Positions 19,001 through 27,049 are shown, counted from the first letter of the stretch. The stretch: DNA of 64,000 nt from Peptoniphilus raoultii (GCF_900099555.1 NZ_FMWM01000002.1:1547629-1611628), one strand, 5' to 3'. A program made the numbers and translations. Notes: generated by a model from the letters alone, not told the origin.

Positions 19001-19102
19001 TTGTCCTGAAATTTCTTCAGCAAAGGTTTTCTGGCCTATAAAAATAAATCCACAAGATATTATAAGCACCATTGTCAAAATTTTCGCTAAATATCTTTTC
19101 AT
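16100..19102 (-). CDS. Secreted surface protein: Pmp-like beta-helix repeats, InlB-type repeat, three SLH domains
   Basis: 1000 residues from ATG 19102 (behind GGAGGAGG). A signal peptide covers residues 1-28 (positive MKRYLAK, hydrophobic core, cleavage after TFA). Residues about 110-620 form a right-handed beta-helix with eight GGAI motifs plus GGGI/GAGI/GGAL variants alternating with FxxN, the pattern known from chlamydial Pmp proteins. About 700-765 is an InlB B-repeat-like unit (ITYDANGGKFSDG ... FIAQW), then a Pro/Glu linker. About 800-990 holds three SLH repeats (YPDLRVKADGNIKRAEAV; FRPDENITRGELAKL; GYPDNTFRPDKEITRAE) that should bind pyruvylated wall polymer. Adhesin or coat role is inferred. 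Codons 41-44 contain a run of nine G. Confidence 0.88.
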   Translation of the reverse strand: MKRYLAKILTMVLIISCGFIFIGQKTFAEEISGQVTEENQLGGGITNIPENKPPDKKGLEETLEHRNGQKIQNFLGNPQKLSEEKTFIVIKDDDNTEIGRFDHLNDAILEAEKQPEETKITVLQTKDFDIGKDSGVATVNRTFITLKSSDNQQKKITINKWKNVLYVNSKLMVENIVIDGNKQGSAFSVMPNEDQKGILTLNNCVIQNCKNDDPNTFYHVAIFVSGNGKLILNNTTIKNNVNATKYDRTKFNGVQSIGSGIYATDNATLTINDSYFENNITEKYGGAICSGSDCTVNLKNVTFKNNLADSIGGAIFAYGSLSIESCFFEENKASSGGAIGVMKNVEIKETSFTRNVAQYGGAIIEYGGELVIKENSTFESNEATKQGGAIYNSGKLNVESSNFSNNFAESGGGAIFIKDNNSNENKVLNSTFTENSSKFGGGIYVNVNSKLDVEKSNFKKNEAAYGAGISSAVSGDVKDCKIKIAFSTFEENKAFLGAGVFTAFPTEISSAKFIKNYADVHSQDDQKNPHESGCGGALYVMDNKTTITGSEFIENGAYGSGGAISINGVNRDKDGKITSLKANISVDISNSTKFEKNEVKVGQGGAIYTIPYEYKYEIKDNKAYKNLNIDETTLFLNNKSAEGLFVPPKNYKDFTNLKFSNKSDVKHEILQVESLLNNYDINYKNEMRIITYDANGGKFSDGKTIKSYEYEINKVIKIIEAPTREGYKFLYWKGSVYKPNDDYKVIDHHKFIAQWEKKEEPKPEPIPKIEFKEHEYTKTYPVVAKLPEKAQTHIEYLSGYPDLRVKADGNIKRAEAVTMLVRLKGYQIPLQNDYKKIYKDVLENSWYRPFIEVAFKEGILEEKEGENFRPDENITRGELAKLISHVDAKNSAKTSFTDIEGYKYKDAIEQAFANKRITGYPDNTFRPDKEITRAETVTILNKLFDRMVRERGLKDVRIAKFIDLDKNHWAYYEIIEASHTHEYERIEGAGIEEKWLKIIK
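18972..18980 (-). repeat. G9 homopolymer in the N-terminal coding region (contingency tract)
   Basis: Nine C on the plus strand, hence nine G in the coding strand, spanning codons Leu41-Gly44 just after the signal peptide of the surface protein. In this AT-rich sequence such a tract is exceptional; slippage by one base would truncate the protein early. Confidence 0.9.
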
Positions 19103-19137
19103 ATCCTCCTCCAAAAGTTTATTATATATTTATATTT

Positions 19138-19167
19138 ATTATAACCTTTTTTTACAGAGGAAATCAA
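19138..19167 (-). promoter_or_regulatory. Promoter of the surface protein gene
   Basis: TTGATT (19162-19167) and TATAAT (19138-19143), 18-bp spacing, about 35 bp before the start codon. Confidence 0.75.
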
Positions 19168-19268
19168 CTGAAAATTGCTGTGTTCAATAATAAGTAACTA
19201 TATGTATCTAATTTTCCACAATAAAAAGTGCAAATAGAATATTACTTCCACTTACACTTTTATGGTAC

Positions 19269-19297
19269 TAAAAAAGAGCCGGAAAATTCGGCTCTTT
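19269..19297 (-). terminator. Terminator after rplA
   Basis: Minus strand AAAGAGCCG (19289-19297) and CGGCTCTTT (19273-19281) with a 7-base loop, followed by TTTAG. Ends the rpmG-rplA transcript. Confidence 0.9.
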
Positions 19298-19303
19298 GGT
19301 GTT

Positions 19304-20005
19304 TTATTTGGCCATTAATTTTTCACCATTTAATCTGATTCCAGGTCCCATTGTTGTTGAAATTGTTACAGATTTTAGGTAACGACCTTTAGCAGCTGCT
19401 GGTTTTGCTTTTATGACTGCATCTGATAAAGTGTCAAAATTTTCTCTTAATTTTTCTTGTCCAAAAGAAACTTTTCCAATAGGTACGTTAATTATAGCAG
19501 CTTTATCTACCCTATATTCAACCTTACCTGCTTTAGTTTCGCTTACTGCTGCTGCAACATCAAAAGTAACTGTTCCTGATTTTGGGTTTGGCATTAGGCC
19601 CTTAGGTCCTAAAACTCTACCGATTTTTCCAACTACTCCCATCATATCAGGTGTGGCAATTACAACGTTAAAATCAAACCAGTTTTCAGTTCTAATTTTT
19701 TCAACTAATTCTTCGCCGCCTACATAGTCTGCTCCTGCTTCTTCTGCTTCTTTAATTTTATCACCCTTTGCAAGAACTAAAACTTTAATGGATTTTCCCG
19801 TTCCATTTGGAAGTACAACAGTTCCTCTAACTTGTTGGTCAGCATGTCTTGGATCAACGCCAAGTCTCATAGCTAATTCAACTGTTTCATCAAATTTTGC
19901 TTTTGCTGTTTGTAAAACAAGTTCAATTGCTTCATCAACATCATAAAGCTTTTCCTTGTTTATTAATTTAACAGCTTCTAAATATTTTTTTCCTCTTTTT
20001 GGCAT
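19304..20005 (-). CDS. rplA: 50S ribosomal protein L1
   Basis: L1 stalk protein that moves E-site tRNA; in E. coli also the repressor of the L11 operon. 233 residues. Signatures: [20 protein letters not shown] and [20 protein letters not shown] (about 125-144). It follows rplK after 39 bp that hold a hairpin ending beside the ribosome-binding site. Confidence 0.97.
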   Translation of the reverse strand: MPKRGKKYLEAVKLINKEKLYDVDEAIELVLQTAKAKFDETVELAMRLGVDPRHADQQVRGTVVLPNGTGKSIKVLVLAKGDKIKEAEEAGADYVGGEELVEKIRTENWFDFNVVIATPDMMGVVGKIGRVLGPKGLMPNPKSGTVTFDVAAAVSETKAGKVEYRVDKAAIINVPIGKVSFGQEKLRENFDTLSDAVIKAKPAAAKGRYLKSVTISTTMGPGIRLNGEKLMAK

Positions 20006-20018
20006 TCTTTACCTCCTT

Positions 20019-20045
20019 GTGGTACTTACGACCTTCGTCTCCCAC
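20019..20045 (-). promoter_or_regulatory. Hairpin beside the rplA ribosome-binding site
   Basis: Minus RNA: outer stem GUGG/CCAC (20042-20045 with 20019-20022), inner GAC-GAAG-GUC, ending two bases before AAGGAGG. The same outer stem and spacing recur before rplK (20483-20508). L1- or L11-mediated translational control is a possible role. Confidence 0.5.
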
Positions 20046-20470
20046 TACGCTTCTACTTCAATACCCATGCTTCTTGCAGTTCCTTTTACCATTGACATAG
20101 CTGCTTCAAGGGATGCTGCATTAAGATCTGGCATTTTTACTTTTGCAATTTCTTCAACTTGTGCTTTTGTTAGCTTACCAACTTTTTTCTTGTTTGGTTC
20201 GCCACTTGCACTTTGAAGTCCAAGAGCTTTTTTAATTAAAACTGCTGCTGGTGGTGTCTTTGTTATAAACGAAAATGATCTGTCTTGATATACAGTTAAG
20301 ACTACTGGAATAATCATTCCTGCTTGGTCAGCTGTTTTTGCGTTAAATTCTTTTGTAAATTGCATAATATTTACACCATGAGGTCCAAGTGCTGTACCTA
20401 CTGGTGGTGCCGGTGTTGCTTTTCCTGCTGGAATTTGTAATTTTACTAATGCTATGACTTTCTTTGCCAT
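20045..20470 (-). CDS. rplK: 50S ribosomal protein L11
   Basis: Factor-binding centre protein needed for stringent-response sensing by RelA and target region of thiostrepton. 141 residues. N-terminal domain with [20 protein letters not shown]-terminal domain ending with [14 protein letters not shown]. Normal length; first gene of the rplK-rplA pair, 50 bp after nusG. Confidence 0.97.
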   Translation of the reverse strand: MAKKVIALVKLQIPAGKATPAPPVGTALGPHGVNIMQFTKEFNAKTADQAGMIIPVVLTVYQDRSFSFITKTPPAAVLIKKALGLQSASGEPNKKKVGKLTKAQVEEIAKVKMPDLNAASLEAAMSMVKGTARSMGIEVEA

Positions 20471-20482
20471 TATTTCCTCCTT

Positions 20483-20508
20483 GTGGTATTTCGGGTTTAC
20501 CCTCCCAC
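20483..20508 (-). promoter_or_regulatory. Hairpin beside the rplK ribosome-binding site
   Basis: Minus RNA GUGG (20505-20508) pairs with CCAC (20483-20486), enclosing GGGU-AAA-CCC; the arm ends two bases before AAGGAGG. Counterpart of the hairpin before rplA. Confidence 0.5.
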
Positions 20509-20520
20509 TATTTTCTTAAA

Positions 20521-21060
20521 TTAAGCTTTAATAATTTGATTGAAATCTAATTCTACTAAGGTATCTCTACCAAACATTGATATAGTTACTTTGACTTTTC
20601 CTTTTTCATAATTAAAGGAATCAATTGTCCCAACTAATTCCTCAAAGGGACCATTAATAACTCTTACCCTTTCGCCTATTTCATAGTTACCAAATAATTC
20701 TTTATTATCTGTAACGCCAAGCAATAATACTTCTTCATCGGTTAGGGGAACGGGTTTTGAAGCAGGACCAACAAATCCTGTTACTCCTCTTGTATTTCTT
20801 ACAAGGTACCAAGTTTCGTCATTCATAATCATTTTAACAAGTACATAGGATGGGAACATCTTTCTTTCTTTTGCCTTAGAAACTCCGTCCTTTGACTCTA
20901 CATATGATTCCATGGGAACTCTAATATCTTGTATTAAATCTTCCATACCTCTATTTGTTACCATTGCATCCATATTATCCTTAACCTTATTTTCGTAACC
21001 TGAATAAGTGTGGATAACATACCATTTTGCAGCGTCTTTGTTTACTTCTCTTTCATCCAC
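20521..21060 (-). CDS. nusG: Transcription termination/antitermination protein NusG
   Basis: Binds the RNA polymerase clamp and couples to Rho or ribosome. The start chosen is GTG 21060 (MDEREVNKDAAKWYVIHTYSG), 7 bases after AGGAAG; a TTG at 21078 overlapping the secE stop is the alternative. 179 residues: NGN domain (WYVIHTYSGYENKV ... MIMNDETWYLVRNTRGVTGFVG) and C-terminal KOW domain (NGPFEELVGTIDSFNYEKG). Confidence 0.95.
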   Translation of the reverse strand: MDEREVNKDAAKWYVIHTYSGYENKVKDNMDAMVTNRGMEDLIQDIRVPMESYVESKDGVSKAKERKMFPSYVLVKMIMNDETWYLVRNTRGVTGFVGPASKPVPLTDEEVLLLGVTDNKELFGNYEIGERVRVINGPFEELVGTIDSFNYEKGKVKVTISMFGRDTLVELDFNQIIKA

Positions 21061-21074
21061 TTGAACACTTCCTA

Positions 21075-21290
21075 TCAATAAATAGGTTTTAATAGAAATA
21101 CTAATAATCTATCGTATAGGGAAAGTAAAAGTGCACATGCTATTGATGCTGCAATTACAATTAAAGAATATTGTATAATTTGTTTTTTAGTAGGCCATAC
21201 TACCTTTTTAAATTCAGATTTCACGCCTCTAAAATATTTACCAAAACCGCCTTTTTTTTCTTCGGTTTTTGCTCCTTGTTTAGTTGCCAT
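21075..21290 (-). CDS. secE: Preprotein translocase subunit SecE
   Basis: Short 71-residue single-span SecE. Cytoplasmic amphipathic part GKYFRGVKSEFKKVVWPTKK (about 17-36, family signature) and one membrane helix about 40-62 (YSLIVIAASIACALLLSLYD). It lies 10 bp after rpmG and its stop overlaps the region before nusG. Confidence 0.94.
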   Translation of the reverse strand: MATKQGAKTEEKKGGFGKYFRGVKSEFKKVVWPTKKQIIQYSLIVIAASIACALLLSLYDRLLVFLLKPIY

Positions 21291-21299
21291 AAATCCTCC

Positions 21300-21449
21300 T
21301 TACTTAGTTTCCTTATGAAGGGTATGAGTTTTACAAAACTTACAATATTTTTTTAATTCCAATCTTTGTGTAGTTTTTTTCTTGTTTTTGTATGTCACAT
21401 AATTTCTATTTTTGCAATCTGGACATTCAAGAACTACTCTATCGGCCAT
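21300..21449 (-). CDS. rpmG: 50S ribosomal protein L33, zinc-binding form
   Basis: 49 codons, ATG 21449 to TAA 21300: begins [19 protein letters not shown] and ends [16 protein letters not shown]. The two CxxC pairs mark the zinc-containing form. Strong AGGAGGTG precedes the start. Position directly before secE-nusG is typical for Firmicutes. An intrinsic-terminator-like hairpin lies in its leader. Confidence 0.94.
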   Translation of the reverse strand: MADRVVLECPDCKNRNYVTYKNKKKTTQRLELKKYCKFCKTHTLHKETK

Positions 21450-21468
21450 AAAAACACCTCCTGATGTC

Positions 21469-21496
21469 AAAAAAAAGAGCCGCCATTTGGCTCCTT
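21469..21496 (-). terminator. Terminator-like hairpin in front of rpmG
   Basis: Minus RNA AAGGAGCC (21489-21496) and GGCUCUUU with a 7-base loop AAAUGGC, followed by eight U (21469-21476). It sits between the promoter-like sequence at 21513-21541 and the rpmG ribosome-binding site, so it may attenuate the operon, or it may end the transcript of the gene at 21549-22580. Confidence 0.75.
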
Positions 21497-21512
21497 AAAT
21501 TTTTACTAATAT

Positions 21513-21541
21513 AATCTACCATAAAATCAAGTATTTGTAAA
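21513..21541 (-). promoter_or_regulatory. Likely promoter of rpmG-secE-nusG-rplK-rplA
   Basis: TTTACA (21536-21541) and TAGATT (21513-21518), 17-bp spacing, minus strand, just after the stop of the upstream gene. Confidence 0.6.
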
Positions 21542-21548
21542 GATTTTT

Positions 21549-22580
21549 TTATATTTTAATGATTCCCTTAACATAGTCAAGAAAATATTTTATGAAGGGA
21601 ATATTTCCATAAAGTCTTGAAACTGTATTTAATTTTTCATAAAAATTAACAGTATATTTTACATTCCTAATTGATTTGGCAACAAGACCATAAAGATATT
21701 CTGTTATAAATTGAAATTGCCAGGGGAAAAGATCCTTAACCTCATCTATAAAAAAGTTTGTAGATAGGCCTAATTTTTCAAAAAATTCATAATTATAGGC
21801 TAGGATTGCATTGTCTAAATAGACAAAATCTCCCCTCCTCCTATTTTTGTATTCTCTTTCGCAAATTGTAAAAGGATTTTGAAGTTCATAGTCCCTAAAA
21901 AAATTAAAAAGTTCTAAAAGATAAATATCTTCCTTAAATCTTATTAAAATTTTAAGGGCAGGATAAATCCTATTTTTTAGGGTATCAAAGTCGACTTTTG
22001 GAAAACCCAAGTCCTTAATATCGCTTGTGCCTACAAGAACATTGAAAAATCTGTCCCTTTCATTTAAAAGTTCGTAAAGGCTCATGGATTCGTAGGCCTT
22101 GATTTTTAAAAACAAAAGGTATTCATTAATTAGATTTTCTATGCCTTCATCTTCACCTTTTATGTCAGTGCAAAGAGCACGTCTGACTAAGGCCTTAAAA
22201 GAATAGACATCTGTTTTTTTGCCACCCGTCCTATAATTTTCCAAGACTTTTTCCATGGTTTTTACTAATTTTTCCTTAAATGAATGAGTTTTATAGGTCT
22301 TATCCTTGAAAGTTTCCCTATAAATATTTACAAGTTCCATAAAATCTAAATTATCAAGCCTTAGATTTTTGTAGTCAATATAGGAAAGGCCCTTTAATTT
22401 TTCTGATAAAAGAGAATTTTTTTGATTTAAATTTACAAGCCTTCTAAAATCTTCATTATTTAAGGCACATGAATCTATTATTAAATTTTTATTTTCAACA
22501 TAAATTAAAAAATCTAGGGGTCCTATTTGTATAAATGAGGACGCCTCTAAAATATTATTTTTATAAGTAAAGAAAAACAT
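21549..22580 (-). CDS. Unknown protein, 343 residues
   Basis: No family recognised. A soluble, helical-looking protein rich in Leu, Phe, Lys and Asn; no signal peptide and no clear membrane segment. Start ATG behind GGAG. Residues about 205-225 (YPALKILIRFKEDIYLLELF) and the C-terminal EVKDLFPWQFQFITEYLYG look like conserved core segments. It lies 73 bp downstream of the nuclease-helicase gene, on the same strand, and may share its transcript. Confidence 0.75.
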   Translation of the reverse strand: MFFFTYKNNILEASSFIQIGPLDFLIYVENKNLIIDSCALNNEDFRRLVNLNQKNSLLSEKLKGLSYIDYKNLRLDNLDFMELVNIYRETFKDKTYKTHSFKEKLVKTMEKVLENYRTGGKKTDVYSFKALVRRALCTDIKGEDEGIENLINEYLLFLKIKAYESMSLYELLNERDRFFNVLVGTSDIKDLGFPKVDFDTLKNRIYPALKILIRFKEDIYLLELFNFFRDYELQNPFTICEREYKNRRRGDFVYLDNAILAYNYEFFEKLGLSTNFFIDEVKDLFPWQFQFITEYLYGLVAKSIRNVKYTVNFYEKLNTVSRLYGNIPFIKYFLDYVKGIIKI

Positions 22581-22652
22581 ATTAACTCCACAATAATTAT
22601 ACTGTTTTTAAATGGATATTTTTTAATAAATTACTTAAATATGCTTAAATTT

Positions 22653-24947
22653 CTAACTTTCATCCCAAAATTTTTTAAAAAGTATATCCATTTGTCTATT
22701 ATCTTCTATGTCATTTATGATCCATGATTTGGGAAGAAGATCAGAATAATTTTTAAGGGAAAATCTCTTGTCAATTAAAAGTAAGGCTCCCTTGTCATCT
22801 TCACTTCTTATTACCCTGCCTGCAGATTGGGAAACCTTATTTATGGCCGGGTAGATATAGGCAAATTCATAACCCATGTGAATTTTATTTTGAAAATGGG
22901 ATTTTAAAATATCTCTTTCATAGGAAATTTGCGGTATACCAAGGGTAATAATTGCTGCTCCAATAAGCCTTTTGCCAACAAGGTCAATCCCTTCAGAAAA
23001 AACTCCTCCCATAACGGCAAAGGCCCTAATATTTTCGTGAAATTTAAAATTATCCAAAAATTCTTCCCTATTTTTTTCTGTCATATCCCTTTTCTGGATA
23101 ATTGTCCCTTGGTCAAAGACCTTATAAATTTCATAAACTGACTCCATAAAGGCATAGGAGGGGAAAAAGAAAATATAATTTCCCTTGACTTCTGAAAATT
23201 TAAGAAGTCTTTTTACAATTGTATCAATTGAATTAAGTCTATCTTTATAGGTGGTTGAAATATTTTTATCCCTTAACACTAGAAAATTCCCCGGATCAAA
23301 AGGAGATTTTATCCTATAAAAATAAGAATCTTTATTTGCCCCTAAAAGGTGACCATAATATTTTAGAGGGCTTAAGGTTGCAGAAAAAAATGATGAAGAA
23401 GAGGCTCTATTTAAAAGATTTTTGAAAATTTCCCTAGTGTCAAGGCAAAGAAGTTTAATTTCATTTTCATCCTTTAGGGAAACAAAATCTCCATTATAGT
23501 ATTCCATAATTTTATTGTAGTGAAAAATTTCAAAATATATTTCTAAAATGTCCTCATAATTTTCGTCTTCCTTGTATTTAATTAAAAATTCATTCATAGA
23601 ATAGATGAGTTTTTCAGCTGCTTCATTAAATTCATTAAAGGGCTTATAGGAATAAAATTTTTTTGACCCTAGCTTTTGAAATTCTTTTATTGTTTTGTCT
23701 AAGGCCCTTTTAATTTTTTTAAGAGATTGAGGAATTTTATCTTCTAGAAATAAAAGATTATTTAGAGAAAGAGAGGCAGAATACATGGTCCTTGCCCTTT
23801 CAGGAAGATTGTGGGCTTCATCAATTAAAAGGACATAGGATTCAAGAGATGAATCAAAAAATCTTTTTAAATAAACATTGGGATCAAAGGCATAATTATA
23901 GTCGCAAATGATAAAATCTGAAAAGTTTGCAAGGTCAAGTTCAAATTCAAAGGGACATACTAGATGCATTCTTGCAAATTTTTCTATATTTTCTTTTCTA
24001 AAGTCATCAAGAGAATCAAATATATCAACTATGGCATTGTTGACCCTATCAAAGTGACCCTTGGCATAGGGACAGTCCTTTGGATTGCAGGATACTTTTT
24101 CATTTATACAGATTTTATCCTTGGCAGTAAGGCTTAGGGATTTTATCCTAAGGCCCCTGTCCATTAATTTAAAAATAGCCGTTTCCCCAGAAATTTTTCC
24201 TGTAGACCTTGCAACTAAATAAAAAACCTTGTCAATCCCCTCTTCCGACAAGGATTTAAGGGATGGAAAAATGGCAGACATTGTCTTCCCAATACCCGTT
24301 GGAGCTTCCAAAAAAATTTTATTTCGCTCCATTATATTTCTATAGATGGCAACGGCCATTTCCCTTTGACCTTTCCTATATTTTTTAAAGGGAAATCTTG
24401 CCTCCTTTAAAGATTTATTTCTAATTTTTTGCCATTCAATAAGTCTTTTTGAAAATTCCAAATATCCATAAATAACTTCATTTGCAAAATCTGAAAGCTC
24501 CTCAAAGGAAAAGCTATGGACAATTTTTTTACTTTCTTCAGATTCTAGCTGAAAATAAGTTAGGCGGACATCAATTTCATCTAAATTTTTATTTTTTGCG
24601 TAAATATAGGCATAAAATTTTGCCTGTGCCCAATGAAGAATATTTGAATTATAGGAAAGCTCGTCTAAATCCCTTGTCGTGGACTTAATTTCGTCAACTA
24701 AATATTTACCATCTTCAAATCCAATTCCGTCTGCCCTACCTTCAACTGTAATTTTTACTCCCTCTATTTCAAAAACTTCTTTAAGGAAAACTTCTCTTTG
24801 GTAGGAAGAACTGTAGAGGGCCTGCATTTTTTGATGGGCATAAATACCCTGAAGGGCCCTTGCATTTGAATAAAAACCTCTGTCTATATCGCCGCTTCTC
24901 TTCACAAATTCTATTAAATTTCTAACAGAAATTCTTATCTCTTCCAT
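22653..24947 (-). CDS. DinG/XPD-type helicase with N-terminal PD-(D/E)XK nuclease-like domain
   Basis: 764 residues. Residues 1 to about 165 match a Cas4/RecB-like PD-(D/E)XK fold: His38, GRADGI (Asp73), DEIKST (Asp85, Glu86, Lys88) and QAKFYAYIYA (Gln108, Tyr112). The superfamily 2 helicase follows: Walker A APTGIGKT (215-222), four cysteines (280, 287, 292, 331) placed as an XPD/DinG iron-sulfur cluster, DEAH (376-379), and late motifs GGVFSEGIDLVG and QSAGRVIRSEDD. It should act on damaged or branched DNA 5'-3'. Weak ribosome-binding site (GGTGG). Confidence 0.88.
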   Translation of the reverse strand: MEEIRISVRNLIEFVKRSGDIDRGFYSNARALQGIYAHQKMQALYSSSYQREVFLKEVFEIEGVKITVEGRADGIGFEDGKYLVDEIKSTTRDLDELSYNSNILHWAQAKFYAYIYAKNKNLDEIDVRLTYFQLESEESKKIVHSFSFEELSDFANEVIYGYLEFSKRLIEWQKIRNKSLKEARFPFKKYRKGQREMAVAIYRNIMERNKIFLEAPTGIGKTMSAIFPSLKSLSEEGIDKVFYLVARSTGKISGETAIFKLMDRGLRIKSLSLTAKDKICINEKVSCNPKDCPYAKGHFDRVNNAIVDIFDSLDDFRKENIEKFARMHLVCPFEFELDLANFSDFIICDYNYAFDPNVYLKRFFDSSLESYVLLIDEAHNLPERARTMYSASLSLNNLLFLEDKIPQSLKKIKRALDKTIKEFQKLGSKKFYSYKPFNEFNEAAEKLIYSMNEFLIKYKEDENYEDILEIYFEIFHYNKIMEYYNGDFVSLKDENEIKLLCLDTREIFKNLLNRASSSSFFSATLSPLKYYGHLLGANKDSYFYRIKSPFDPGNFLVLRDKNISTTYKDRLNSIDTIVKRLLKFSEVKGNYIFFFPSYAFMESVYEIYKVFDQGTIIQKRDMTEKNREEFLDNFKFHENIRAFAVMGGVFSEGIDLVGKRLIGAAIITLGIPQISYERDILKSHFQNKIHMGYEFAYIYPAINKVSQSAGRVIRSEDDKGALLLIDKRFSLKNYSDLLPKSWIINDIEDNRQMDILFKKFWDES

Positions 24948-24971
24948 AAAACCACCAAAACTTTAAAAAAT

Positions 24972-25436
24972 TTATCCTAAATCAAAAAATTTATTTTGCC
25001 TTAGGGCTTCAAATAAAATAATATTTGCAGAATTTGATAAATTTAAGGACCTTCCATAATTTTTCAGCATGGGAATCCTTATGGCCTTATCATAATTTGC
25101 AAAGATTAAATCCTCAGGCAGCCCCCGAGTTTCTGGACCAAATACTATAAAGTCCTCATCCTTATATGATACATCAGTATAAAGTTTAACAGCCTTTGTT
25201 GATGCCAAGTAAAAATTGCTGTCCGGATATTTTTTTACAAGTTCATCATAAGAGTCATAAATATTAATATCCACAAGATGCCAATAATCAAGGCCCGCTC
25301 TTTTCACGTGCTTATCATCAATTTCAAAACCAAGAGGCTTTATTAAGTGAAGCCCTGTATTTGTAAGACCGCAAGTTCTTGCAATTGCACCAGTATTAAA
25401 TGGTATTTCCGGTTCATAAAAACAAATATTTAACAT
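24972..25436 (-). CDS. trmL: tRNA (cytidine(34)-2'-O)-methyltransferase TrmL
   Basis: SPOUT-class enzyme methylating the wobble ribose of tRNA-Leu. 154 residues, starting MLNICFYEPEIPFNTGAIAR (ATG 25436 behind GGAGGGAA). Signatures: N-terminal NTGAIARTC, GPETRGLP, and the knot motif IPMLKNYGRSLNLSNSANI. The ATG lies within the last codons of the flavoprotein gene upstream (7-base overlap), so the two are coupled. Confidence 0.92.
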   Translation of the reverse strand: MLNICFYEPEIPFNTGAIARTCGLTNTGLHLIKPLGFEIDDKHVKRAGLDYWHLVDINIYDSYDELVKKYPDSNFYLASTKAVKLYTDVSYKDEDFIVFGPETRGLPEDLIFANYDKAIRIPMLKNYGRSLNLSNSANIILFEALRQNKFFDLG

Positions 25437-26974
25437 GTTCCCTCCAAAATTTCTATAGCACATTTAAGACCGTCAAGGGCTGAGGAAATAATTCCACCAG
25501 CATAGCCTGAACCCTCTCCAATTGGTCTTAAATTTTTAAATTCTAATGTGTGATAAGATTCTCTTAAAATTCTAATAGGAGATGACGTTCTAGTTTCAGC
25601 GCCCGTTAAAATAGCATCTTTATCACCAAAACCTTTAAGCTTTTTATCCATAGAGTCTATGGCTTCCTTTAAAACTTTTGTAATTGAAGGCTCATAAAGG
25701 TTATTAAGATTTGTAAATTTGTAGGCAGGTTTATAGGAAGGAATAATTTTTCCTGGCCCTAGTGATGGCCTATCCTCTAAAAAATCTTCAAGTCTTTGGA
25801 CCGGGGCGGCAAAAGAACCTCCTCCTAAAATAAAGGCCTTTTTCTCAATTTTTCTTTGATAATTCATAGCTGCCAAAGGCCCTTCCCCAAAAATTTTTTT
25901 ATCAATACTTGCTACGAGAGCTGAATTTGAATTAAGACCTGACCTTCTATGATAGCTCATGCCATTTACAGCTAACAAGTCTTTTTCGCTTGACGATGGA
26001 ATAACAAGTCCTCCTGGGCACATACAAAAGGTGTAGGCGTTGTGGGAATTTTCTTTTTTTGAATAGGTGAGGGCATAAGTTGCAGGAGGAAGATTTTTGT
26101 CCTCTCTTTTATACTGGGCAAAATTAATATCTTCTCTTAAATGTTCAATTCTAAAACCTACTGCAAAAGGTTTAGACTCAAGACTTACATATTTATTTAA
26201 TAAGTCAAAAGTATCTCTTGCACTATTTCCAAGGGCCAAAATATACTCATCAGATTTCATTTCTCCCTCATTTGTCATTACAGACAAGATCCTACCGCCT
26301 TTAATTTTTAAATCAATTAGTTTTCTTCTAAAATAAATTTCTCCACCCATATCAATTATGGATTTTCTAATATTTTTTATAACCCCTCTTAAAATGTCTG
26401 TTCCAATATGGGGCATGGAGTCATATAAAATATCTTCTGGACCTCCATGATTGTGTAAGATTTCAAAAATTTTTCTACTTCTGGGATCCTTTGACCTTGA
26501 AGTTAATTTACCATCTGAAAAAGTTCCAGCTCCACCTTCGCCAAAGGAAATATTTGATTCAGTATCAAGTTCTCCTGTATATAGGAAATTATTTATTTTT
26601 TTAAGGCGACTGTCAATGTCATCGCCTCTTTCAATAATTTTCACCTTTACTCCCGCCTTTAAAAGAGTGTAGGCACAAAAAAGGCCTGATGGTCCTGCAC
26701 CAACCACAAGGGCAGACCTTACATTATTTTTATTTTCGATTATAAGTTTTTCTTCCCTATAATCGCCTATATTATTTTTTAATTTTTTATAGATCTTATC
26801 CTTGACCTTGCAGTCTACTAAAACTTGATAGACATAAAAAATCTCCTTTCTGGCATCAAGAGATCTTTTATATATTTCAAAGGAAAAATCTTTTTCTTCA
26901 ATTAAATTTTCAATCTTGGCCCTGAGATTTTTTTCCTCTCCTGGCCTTAATTTTATATTTCTTAAAATAATCAA
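25430..26974 (-). CDS. FAD-dependent oxidoreductase (COG2509-type, function unknown)
   Basis: 514 residues, TTG start at 26974 behind GGTGA. The N-terminal 80 residues form a small alpha/beta lead domain; then VVGAGPSGLFCAYTLLKAG (about 89-107), the dinucleotide-binding Rossmann motif, followed by ERGDDIDSR. Further markers: FGEGGAGTFSDGKLTSR and EGSGYAGGIISSALDGLKCA near the C-terminus. This family of large flavoproteins is widespread in Firmicutes with no settled substrate. Confidence 0.85.
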   Translation of the reverse strand: MIILRNIKLRPGEEKNLRAKIENLIEEKDFSFEIYKRSLDARKEIFYVYQVLVDCKVKDKIYKKLKNNIGDYREEKLIIENKNNVRSALVVGAGPSGLFCAYTLLKAGVKVKIIERGDDIDSRLKKINNFLYTGELDTESNISFGEGGAGTFSDGKLTSRSKDPRSRKIFEILHNHGGPEDILYDSMPHIGTDILRGVIKNIRKSIIDMGGEIYFRRKLIDLKIKGGRILSVMTNEGEMKSDEYILALGNSARDTFDLLNKYVSLESKPFAVGFRIEHLREDINFAQYKREDKNLPPATYALTYSKKENSHNAYTFCMCPGGLVIPSSSEKDLLAVNGMSYHRRSGLNSNSALVASIDKKIFGEGPLAAMNYQRKIEKKAFILGGGSFAAPVQRLEDFLEDRPSLGPGKIIPSYKPAYKFTNLNNLYEPSITKVLKEAIDSMDKKLKGFGDKDAILTGAETRTSSPIRILRESYHTLEFKNLRPIGEGSGYAGGIISSALDGLKCAIEILEGTC

Positions 26975-27049
26975 TCTATCACCACTATTATTTTAGTCTA
27001 TTTGGCAATTTTTTTAAAGAAAATAATCTTTCCCTAATTTTAGCCATAA

